Assembly (NCBI GenBank): GCA_038030265.1
Contig: CM075943.1
Location: 1,364,001 to 1,428,000 of the forward strand
Source of the DNA: Corythucha ciliata
Lineage: Eukaryota; Arthropoda; Insecta; Hemiptera; Tingidae
Direction: 5' to 3'
DNA: 64,000 nucleotides
Shown: positions 55,558-64,000 of the stretch, piece after piece
Layout: every line of letters starts with the position of its first letter
How positions within the stretch are numbered: the first letter of the stretch is position 1
Translations under genes and position numbers: made by a program
The notes under the pieces: model-generated
What the model was told of the DNA's origin: nothing
The model's input: only the letters and a program-made list of their open reading frames with translations
Database searches by the model: none

Positions 55558-56215
55558 TTTCGACTATCAGTTCCTGTTCAGATTTGTTTTCAGTACTTGT
55601 AATGCTCCTCAAAACGGAGACTAGAGCTTCACAAATTGAATTCATGTCTACCCTTTTTTCTCTGGAAGCCATTTCACTTGAGGTGGCATGGGGATAAGAG
55701 GTAATGGGCCTGACAGGTCCATCCCCCAAGCTGAAACTTTTCAATATCTCCGAACGAGATTTTTCAGTCTGATTCGGTGATATCACAGTTCGAGGTCTTT
55801 TGGGTGGTATTTTATTAGTGAATTTAAGTTCGGGAAAGGCCGCTCTAATTGTTTACGTCGGGGGGGTTTCGCCAACAAAGCAGTCCTGAAAGAGGCCTTA
55901 TTTATCTTATCTCTCGCTTCGGTAAATGAGAGGTTCTCTTCTGCCATTATATTACGGATAGTTGTCTGTTTATTATGTTCGGAGCACTTTATTCCTGTCT
56001 AAGGCATTATGGGGACCTCCAAAATGCACGCACCTAAGGTCAGTTGTATTGGAGCACTCCTTACTTTCGTGGTCTTTTCCGCATTTAGCACATCGTAGTT
56101 GGCTTTTACAATTTTTATTTAAATGGCCGAACTGAATATCGCATTTGACCGTCCAAAACAATAAAATCATGGAAAAGGCTGGTGGCCTCCTGGCATAAAT
56201 CCATGTTTTACTCAT
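55529..56215 (-). pseudogene. I-like LINE ORF1 (CCHC knuckles), broken
   Basis: On the minus strand, 56215-55973 carries FGHLNKNCKSQLRCAKCGKD and further Cys/His residues: knuckle two (CAKCGKDHESKEC) is intact, while the first and third are degraded. In another frame 55786-55529 gives the C-terminus ending IKDKIAQRS and a stop. This is the nucleic-acid-binding ORF1 of the LINE whose ORF2 tail is at 51186-53345. Confidence 0.7.
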
Positions 56216-56439
56216 TTGGTATTAAGGGCTGGATTTTCATTTTTTCGCTTGATTAGTTATTTTCTTCAGTTTTTGAATGATTTTTTTATGTACATACGTA
56301 TATTTATTTGTTTTTATTATTATTTTTTTAGGTTTCGACATCTTAGGCCTTTGCCTTTTCCAAGGTAAGATTATTTATTTATTTATTATTATTAGTACCT
56401 TAGTTCCTGAATTTTTGTTAGTTTATTTTTTTTGTCAAT

Positions 56440-56820
56440 TTTTTGACTTCTTTATTAATTTTCTGAGATTAATTATAGCTTCTTGACTTTTTTATTAGTT
56501 GTTTGACTATGTCGTAAGTTTTCTGACTTTTTTGTCATTTCCCAAACTTTTTTGTCAGTTTTCCGATTTTGTTGTCGGTTTCCTGTCTTTGATGCCAGAT
56601 CCTGGGCATCTGTTGTTGTCAGTTTACTTACTTTTTTTCTCATTTTCCTGACTTCTTTTCAGTTAGGTACTTGACTTTTTCTGTCTGTTTCCTGTCTTTT
56701 TTGTCGGTTCCCTGACACTTATGCCAGCTTCCTAAGTTTTTTGTCATTTTCCTGGCTTTTTTGTCAGCTTCCCGTCTTTTTTGTCAGTTTCCCAACTTTT
56801 TTCGACAGTTTTGGAGAGGG
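56440..56820. repeat. ~20-bp tandem repeat (TTCCTGACTTTTTTGTCAG-like)
   Basis: At least 14 imperfect units of the type 'ttcctgacttttttgtcagt' run head to tail. Confidence 0.8.
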
Positions 56821-57007
56821 TTTCCTATTATACAAAATGGATCATTTTGGAATCGAAAACTCCGTTGTTAGATCAAAACGGTCCGTTTCATATAGTCTGG
56901 GATAGTGAGAGTGAGTGTGACGACTGTTTCCTATATAGTGTTGCCAGTTTCTCGAGTTAGGTCGACAATCCCCACGGAGCCCCCCGCCACTTCACCAGCC
57001 CTACTTC

Positions 57008-59969
57008 CAGGGGTGGGCAAAATACTTTGAAAATGTATTTTAAATACAAAGCCCAAAATACTTTCAAAAATGTATTTTAAATACTGAAATACAAATACTT
57101 TTTGAATTGTATTTTGAATAAAATACAAATACAATTTAAAATACTTTTCAAAAATTCGATTTCGATGGCAGATAGTGCGAAAAACACGAAAAATAAATAA
57201 TTCAAAAATATCAGGTCCTTCAATAGACAAGTTGACAAAATGTAGCAGCGCGAAATGGCGATGCGCAAAAAAAGTAGACGAGTTGTCACCAAATATTTAG
57301 TACCGAACCGGCGAGCACTGGTGCATCGTGAGCTGAAAAGAAGGACCTATATCGGAGTCCGGGACGGAAATCTTCAAGAGGCCCCTAAAAGTCTCTAAAT
57401 ATACATAAAACCTCTATTGGTAACCTCTAAGGCCTTTTCCTAATTTTAGCCATGGCCTTTTCCATATATTGTAGGCAAATTACCGCTATTTCCACAGTCT
57501 ATCCGCTAAACAGCGCTTATGCCAAGTTTAAACTGCGAATTTCTCAATTTTAGCCGCGAATGAGTGCTTTTTGTCAACTTTAACAGCAAATTAGCGCTTT
57601 TCGCCGCAAATTAACAACTGGATTAGCGGGGTAATCCCCCCCCCCACCGTAAAGACATAAATATGCGTTTTACCCCAACTTTAGCAGCAAAGTAGATTTT
57701 GTATCCTGTGAATCAGCGATGATTTTTCAACTTTCCTCGAGTTGGCGTTTTCCACAATTTTAGCCGCAAATTAGCGATTTTTTCTAGCGGTTTACTCAGT
57801 ATGAGCTGAAAATTACTCAATATTAGCCGTAAAATTCTCGAAATGTTTACCACAAATTAGCATTTTTTGTTCACCGTAACCATACACTGCGGAATAGCGA
57901 TTTCGTCTCAGTTTTAGCCGCGAATTCGCGAGTTTTTCACTCATAGCCTTAAATTAGCGCTTTTTCTCAATTTTAGCCTCAAAGTCTCCCGAGGAAGCCG
58001 CGAATTAACGTATTTTCAAATTTTTGACGCAAATTTAAATTTGTCTCAATCTTAGCCGTAAATTAGCGCTTTTTCGTGATTTTAGCAGTGCAGTAGCTAT
58101 TTCTAGCCCGTGTATTAGCGAATTTTGTTCATTTTAGCCACGAATTGGCGTTTTCCGATATTTTTACTGCAAATCGGCAATTCTTCCATTTTTGACAGTA
58201 AATTAGCACTTTTTGTTTCAATTTAGGCTGAAAACTAACTTTTATATTTATTCTAGCCAGGATAATTACTGATTTTCTCTATATTAGCCGCAATTTGGCG
58301 GGTTCTTCTACATTTTGGCACCGCATTAGTAATTTTTTTCAATTTTAATTATATGTATAATAGGGCTTCATCTCAGTTCTAGCCGTGAATCAGTGTTTTT
58401 TCTTTTACTTATAACCATGAATTTGCCGTTTACCTCAATTTTAGCCACAAAGTTGTTGTCAGAAGGCGGAATTAGAAATTCCAACACACTTTATCCGCGA
58501 TTATTTTCCTCATTTTTAGCCGTAAATTCGCGTTTTTTTCAACTTTAGCTGCTTTGAAGCGTTTCTAATCTGTGAATTCGCGAATTACCTTAATTTTTCA
58601 GCCACGAATTCGTGATTTCCTCAAATTTTAGCCGGGAATAACACTTCTTCCCAATTTGAGCTGAAAACGAGTTTTCCTTCAATTTTTGCTATGGATTAGC
58701 GTTTATCGTTTAGTTTTAGCCTCGAACAGAAGCTACGCATTTGCGTTTTGTCAATTTTTCAAGGTTTAGTGACTTTGTGGGTCGCGCTCTCTTCGGTATA
58801 CAAAATAACGGCCAACGAAAAATTCAGAGATCTTTTTTATAACGACAATGAAAAATTGGGAAAATACGAACTCGCGATCAAACTGACTTATGTTGTTTTT
58901 TTAACATAATATTTATATTTTTTTAAAAATAAAAATTGAGGTTTGTTAGCTGTTGGCACGCTGCAACATTAACAAATTTTGGCCACGGGTTAACGCTTTT
59001 AATCAATTTTAGCAGTGCAGTAGGGATTCTTTCGTTTGTATTGGCGATTTTCCTACATTTTAGCCACGATTTTGCGTTTTCCTCATTTTCAGCTGCAGTT
59101 TAGCCTTTTTTTAGCAGCCAATTAGCACTTTTTTCTCAGTTTGATTTGAAAATTAGTGTTTTTCTTAAAGTTGGCCCCGCTAATTAATATTTTTGTCAAT
59201 TCTAGCCGCGTAGTTTTTTTAGGTTTTAAGCCAGCGTGAGCAATTTTTGCCTACGGATTAGCGCTGTTTCTCAGTTTGAGCCTCGATTCTTTCAGAAGCT
59301 ATACAGATTTTCGTTTTCTCAATTTCAGCCGCGAATTGTTGATTTTTCTTCATTTCAGCTGTGAAATAGCGTTTTCTGATAATTTGCGGCGAATTAGCAC
59401 ATTATCTATTCTCTTTTTTTTTTATTAATAGGCGATTTTTCGCTATTTGAGTTGTGAATTTGCCATTTTGGTCCAGTTTAAACTCGAATTAGCGTTGTTT
59501 CTCGCAATAATTGCCACGAGTTTTTTTTACTTGTACAGCTTTGTGTACTTGTAGGCTAGGGCTCTGTATGATCCATTTTTGTGCCAAGTTTCCATCCACT
59601 AGCATCATTTTTGCGGCTGTTGTGCTAACAAGGAATTCGGAACTTCCACCTCCCATCATGACTACCCTTCCCTCTCCACTTTCTCGAAAAATGAAAACGT
59701 CAATCGAAGGCTGTTATTACACCGGGTTTTTGTGCCAAATATGGTGTCACTAAGTTAGGTGAGTGGTAGTGAAGAAGTGGAAACTAAAGAACGTTTAAAT
59801 TAAAAGTATTTGTATTTGTATTTGTCTTTTCGTTGAGTGTGAAATACAAAATACTTTTGAAAACGTATTTCAAATACAAAGCCCAAAATACTTTCAAAAA
59901 TGTATTTTAAATAGTGATATACAAATAGTATGACGTCGGGTAATTAATCATACAAGTCGCCCACCCCAG
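57008..59969. mobile_element. hAT-like element filled with tandem array (candidate)
   Basis: The left end CAGGGGTGGGCAAAATAC (57008) is a typical hAT terminus, and GCCCACCCCAG at 59959-59969 is its near-complement. Both ends have subterminal AAATAC/GTATTT-rich repeats (57020-57150 and 59798-59935) that share the phrase 'caaagcccaaaatacttt'. The 8-bp flanks (CCTACTTC; GGAAAAAT) do not match, so the boundary or age is uncertain. No transposase ORF. Confidence 0.6.
57440..59500. repeat. largest ~31-bp degenerate tandem array block
   Basis: About 2 kb of units reading TAGCCGCGAATTAGCG then ATTTTTCTCAATTTT, with clear copies near 57545, 57770, 57917, 57950, 57990, 58060, 58135, 58440, 58520, 58605, 59050 and 59325. 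A ~20-bp insertion ('agaagccgcgaatt' type) recurs in some units, as it does in the 46-kb block. A non-array stretch lies at 58790-58975. Confidence 0.85.
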
Positions 59970-60111
59970 GGAAAAATTTCCAATAGATCCCTACACAGAA
60001 AAAAGGAGCCCTCCAGGTGGGGGAAAAGTCGGAAAGGGAACCACCCACCACCCACCGGTCAACCCACTGAGCCACCCGAGCGGGTGGGAGTGGGCGGAAA
60101 CCACCCACCGA

Positions 60112-60150
60112 CTATATAACCCGAGCGCCGGCACTCCAAAAAATCACTTC
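60112..60150 (+). promoter_or_regulatory. possible TATA/initiator core promoter
   Basis: CTATATAAC at 60112-60120 is followed 30-35 bp later by an initiator-like ATCACTTC (60142-60149), within a GC-rich block (60000-60450) that contrasts with the AT-rich flanks. The pattern could be a pol II promoter of a host gene or of an LTR. No confident ORF follows. Confidence 0.35.
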
Positions 60151-60678
60151 GTGTCGAGAAGTCAAACGGGAAACACCCCAGCAACCTGGACCAGATCTTC
60201 AGCCTGCAATTGGGCCACTCGACTGGGAAACAGTACGACCCTCCAGCGGCTTCAACGACTGGGAACTCCAGAACCCACGACGATCCGGAAGTACAACAGC
60301 GACGACGGCGTCTTCCCGAAGCGAAGGATCGCTCACCAAAATCACTCCGTACGGGAAAACGTCCAGCGGTCAATTGTGACGACTCTTGACCGTTCGTGAC
60401 GTCACACCCTACCAAGGCATCCACGGGCAAAGCCTATTGGGAACCTTTCCGACCCTTCAGTGATTCCCCGATGAGAACACTTCCATCGATTCGATGTCGA
60501 ATCGACGTCATTTACGGCGGTTTTCGGAGATGAGTACTTATCGACGTCGTATCGATGTCATTTACTCGTCGATGTAATAAGGTTATTATTTCACCCTAGA
60601 TGCAACTTCGAAAAGACGTAGTTGTAATAACGTTTATCGGTCGATATAGAATCTATATCGATGAAATCTCAATGCAAA

Positions 60679-60970
60679 TAGGTTTTCATATCGACAATAA
60701 TATGACATCGATTTGACGAAGTAGCATTAACTAGTTGCATCGTATATCGAAACGACGTTGAAGCAACCTCGATGTTATTTTTTAATGTTTCTCACCAGTG
60801 CAACTGCGAGAGGTTGAAGTATAGTAGCGTTTTTTTTAGTATAGTATAGTAGCGTTGATAATGTTCGAAACATTGAGGTTGGTTCAACGTCGTTTCGATA
60901 TTCGATACAACTCGTTTATAGTGCAACTTTCGTCATCTCGATGTTGTACTATTGTCGACATGAAAACCTA
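60679..60970. repeat. foldback palindrome, ~112-bp arms
   Basis: The left arm 60679-60790 and the right arm 60858-60970 are inverted copies: ATAGGTTTTCAT.TCGACAATA and ATCGAAACGACGTTGAA occur in the left arm and, complemented, in the right. The loop is ~67 bp. Weaker similarity extends outward to about 60650 and 61000. ATCGAT-rich sequence upstream (60470-60560) may be part of the same element. Confidence 0.85.
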
Positions 60971-61052
60971 TATCAACGCACATGTGATATCGATGTGTCC
61001 TCGTGAATAAACTTAATATCATCTTATATTTATACATATATTATAGTTCAGA

Positions 61053-61907
61053 AAAAAAACGCTGCGAATTATCGAACAATGCCTTATTATTTCGACTGTT
61101 TATGGGTTTATTATTCATGTATGTAGTCAAATCGGGCTTGAAATTACATGAAAATCGACACCCCACACCCCTATGATCCCAAATCCTTTGAAAATCTCCA
61201 TTTTGGACCCGCTTTTGACCCAAAAAACCCCAGGGAGTTATTTGATCAAACTGATCAGATGTTAGGACCAACTAGATCCCAAATGGAGTCTATGTGCGAA
61301 AGAACGAGTTTTTTCGAGCAATCCTAGGGCAAGATATGGCCCGGACGGCGGACGGACATTTTTTTTTTTTTTTTCAGATTTGGATTCTACGCACTTTGAA
61401 ACGTAAAACTACAAATTTTGAGGGGGGTCAAAAACATTTTTTTGCGATACGATTACAAAGACTTATTATTGAGAAATAACAAGTCAAAAATCTTCGCCAG
61501 CTAGCGGTTGAAAACAGTGAATTTAACTCGTACACGTGCGTTTGAAGGAACAATATTTCTAATAATAATATAAGGCGTGTTTCAACTTTTCTCACGAGAT
61601 TCCCCCTTATAAGAAAATAAAATTTCAGAACTGATGTTTAATCTTCCCCTATAAAACAAGGCTAAATAAAAAACGCTGCGAATTATCGAACAATGCCTTT
61701 TTACGACTGTTTATGGGTTTATTATTGAGAAATAATAAAGACTTATTATTGAGAAATAATAAGTCAATATTTGATTTTGGTTTATTATTCACTCTGAATA
61801 ATACACCTATGTTTTCGGCCAGGAAAAAATGTTTACAACCTACCCTTAATTTTTCTGTGTACGTTTTAACATTTCTTGAATGTCCGGACCATATCTTGCC
61901 CTAGGAT
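61053..61907. repeat. composite repeat: 25-bp inverted ends plus direct repeats
   Basis: ATCCTAGGGCAAGATATGG at 61321 recurs inverted at 61883-61907 (24 of 25 bases over the full arm). Separately, 'aaacgctgcgaattatcg' with its ~60-bp context occurs at 61053-61117 and again at 61667-61727 in the same orientation. 'gacttattattgagaaataa' occurs at 61458 and 61740. Confidence 0.8.
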
Positions 61908-61919
61908 CCCGATGAGAAC

Positions 61920-62025
61920 TAAATAAAGTACTTGATACTAAATAAAAAATACTAGATTGATACTAAATAAAAAATAGCACTAAATAAAAAATACTCATCA
62001 AACTACAAAAAATACTGCAATACAA
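61920..62025. repeat. AT-rich short tandem repeat
   Basis: About five imperfect copies of 'actaaataaaaaat'. Confidence 0.7.
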
Positions 62026-62209
62026 AAACACTACTGACTCTACCACGAGAATTTTGAACTACCCACGTTTCGCACGTGGCGTTATCATCTTTATCTAATA
62101 ATCAAACGGCCTTTCTCTTTTCCTTTAAGTTCGTGTCAATTCATGTTGTGAAGTGTGACTGAGAACTTTAAAGATTTGAGTGACGGTTTGGAGTGTGTCG
62201 TACTTAATT

Positions 62210-62320
62210 ATGTCGACGCAGCAAGCCTCAGTGTTAGTTCTCAGGCATCAGTACCAGTCACAGACGTTTGAATTACTTTGTTTCAACTGTTGGGCAGAGG
62301 AAAATATGCTCCGGATCTTA
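62210..62320 (+). other. weak candidate first coding exon
   Basis: ATG at 62210 opens 37 codons (MSTQQASVLVLRH...) up to CTTAG followed by a consensus-like 5' splice site GTAAGT (62321). The protein is not recognised, and no partner exon is confirmed. This is one of few places in the window where a host exon is possible. Confidence 0.2.
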
Positions 62321-62855
62321 GGTAAGTACAGGGCAACAAATCTTGTAGAGCGTTATAATTTGGGGACAGGCTACCGATATTGTAATTTATAAAGTGACCC
62401 ATTTTGCCTTGGTTGTGAGTCGCATGAACGTGAAAGTGAGTGCGAGGACGGCTTTTTAACGTTAGCACTAATAATCTTAATGTCAAGTCAACTAATTGCT
62501 GCGCATAGAAGAAAAACCAAAGGAACTTGATAGATTAATATTTTTAGTTCGTTGTATTCGAGTTTCTCTCGTGCACTAATCCGTTCGTGGTGGCTGTGCC
62601 CGCAGTCTCGGTGTTCATAGAGGCACAGGAGTTCACCAGAGAAGAAGGAGTTTTAAAGGCGCCACACATTGCTTACAAGGCTGCTCCTCGTCCTTCTGGG
62701 CTGGGGGAAATTTACTCTTCTTCTTTTCGATTACGAAAAGAACTTACGATTCTTCGGCAGACGAAACTTCTAAAGAGTCGCAATTGAAAAAGTTGAGAAT
62801 ATAAGGTATATAGGCTATTTTTTCTGTCAGTGTATGTAAACATAATGACTTATAA

Positions 62856-62991
62856 CGTTTCTCATTTGCACAAAATTCTGCAACGCGGCAATTCATTTCC
62901 AACTGTTTTCTCCAGTAACATATGATTTAATTAAGAGTAGGCGGGTGGAAATGAACTGCCCAAATGCAGAATTTTGTGCAAATGGGAAACG
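62856..62991. repeat. inverted repeat, 46-bp arms
   Basis: 62856-62901 and 62946-62991 are reverse complements with few differences (shared CATTTGCACAAAATTCTGCA). The loop is 44 bp. Confidence 0.85.
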
Positions 62992-63050
62992 ATATTACAC
63001 TTTTGGCCAGCCATAATCAAAATTACAATTGACTTGAATTTATTCCAGCG

Positions 63051-63197
63051 GCACTCAAAAAGCATCGGAAGAACCATGGAAATACCCCCGCCTTCAGTAG
63101 TGAAGAAGTGAAAAACACAGTTGCCAGGTGGCTTGAAGACAGCCAAGGCCGCCTGAACATTAAGGCCAATTTCACCAACAAAATTGATCTTGTTTGA
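63051..63197 (+). pseudogene. mariner-like transposase C-terminal remnant (tentative)
   Basis: A 48-residue frame with no ATG at its start reads ALKKHRKNH, FSSEEVKNTVARWLEDSQG and ends at TGA 63195. The SSEEV..TV..WL pattern resembles the last part of mariner-type transposases, but the catalytic part is not upstream. It is preceded by ATTTATTCCAG, a possible 3' splice site. Chance similarity is possible. Confidence 0.3.
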
Positions 63198-64000
63198 AGT
63201 TGATCGTGATTAGTAGCCAATAACGACCCATATGAATTCTGATATAAGTGTTTACATTGTAATCGTGGTTTAAGAAGTTGGTGAAATCGGGCCTAAAAAA
63301 GGAAGGAGAAAATTCGGCAGTTGACTGAACGTGATTCTCTATCAGACTAAGGTATACTCTATTGGTACCGTATTGTGTAGCTTTATAATTATGATAACTT
63401 TTTACTAACTTAGTTATTTTGGCGTTTCGCAAACGTTAGGTTCCGTAGGAAGTACGAGGAGGATCCACCTTGATTTTTAAAAGTAGTTTTCTGTCATATT
63501 TTTTTTTTTTCAACTAATTTTCACTTTAAGCTTTAGTTATTGTATGAAGTGTCCTATAAAATACAGTTCGTATTTTGTTTAAAGTATGTATTATAATTTA
63601 CAGGTCACACTCAGTACCTTTAAGGCCGATCCACACATTCGAATGGTCCTATGAAGCGTGCCTTTGAATGCGGCTGTTCACAATACCCCATGCATCCAAC
63701 ACCAACGCGACTCCCACCATGCTCGTTCTATCGGGACGTTCCATTTCTAAAGTAAGACTGGTGTAGGTTCAGAAGTATGCATATAGGTGCGGACCGCATG
63801 GCCTAGGTCCATTCTGTTCATCGGTCCCCATACAAAAAAAGTGACGGTATCGGTGATTATTTAGGCCCATTGAATCATTGATGTGATATCGACGAAGTGA
63901 TTATATGGTTTACAAATCTATATAAATCCAAACGTGATATTGCATTTTTGTGACCAGCTGAGGAGCATACTTTCAAAAAGGCACATATCCATTTTTTCAA
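63198..64000. other. no gene recognised
   Basis: AT-rich; T run at 63500-63510. No ORF supported. Confidence 0.4.

Noticed and set aside
57000..59977. 8-bp target duplication for the 57-60 kb hAT-like candidate
   Set aside because: CCTACTTC and GGAAAAAT do not match; I left the boundaries tentative.
60059..60430. Opposing ORFs in the GC-rich block
   Set aside because: GC-rich sequence keeps frames open by chance; the composition is Arg/Ser-rich and no motif is visible.

Overview
The window is a repeat-dense stretch of an invertebrate nuclear genome, most likely an arthropod. The evidence is the company of elements: Ty3/gypsy LTR retrotransposons (one with a tRNA-Trp primer site), Jockey-, R1-, I- and CR1/L2-like non-LTR retrotransposons, hAT-type DNA transposons, a DUF4817-type transposase fragment and a multicopy protein family that I know from arthropods. 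I see no complete host gene; almost every recognisable coding sequence is a mobile-element gene, and most are broken.

Layout. 1-14260 is a nest of insertions in a degenerate short tandem array: a nearly intact gypsy element (84-6427, 360-bp LTRs differing at one base, 4-bp target duplication), a CR1/L2-like LINE (7220-11383) with a PHD-finger ORF1, and an internally deleted Jockey element (11609-14136) with a 12-bp target duplication. 14532-14790 is a minisatellite of RFX X-box-like palindromes. A further array block (14940-15560) abuts a tRNA-like sequence. 15679-20540 shows no genes. 20767-24365 (minus) holds a decayed R1-like LINE next to a Jockey endonuclease fragment. 25864-29666 is an old gypsy element of CsRn1-like type. 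33781-35968 is an old RNase H-bearing LINE that runs into a DUF4817 fragment. 37648-40633 carries tandem arrays inside terminal-inverted-repeat elements, including one hAT-like element with perfect 8-bp target duplications (38412-40625).

41606-44870 (minus) is a frameshifted copy of a large uncharacterised arthropod family with a possible PIN-like nuclease region and a cysteine-rich CXC-like tail. 45640-47097 is another array followed by a hAT-like end. 51186-56215 is an I-like LINE (minus) whose middle is replaced by an LTR-less gypsy fragment lacking reverse transcriptase. 57008-59969 is a second hAT-like candidate filled with the same array. The last 4 kb contain a foldback palindrome, nested inverted and direct repeats, a weak candidate exon and a transposase-tail-like ORF.

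The unifying signal is a degenerate minisatellite of about 31 bp (core near TAGCCGCGAATTAGCG then a T-rich half). It recurs in at least six blocks totalling roughly 6 kb, and in at least one case lies inside a transposon with target duplications. I could not run searches, so family assignments rest on motifs read by eye.
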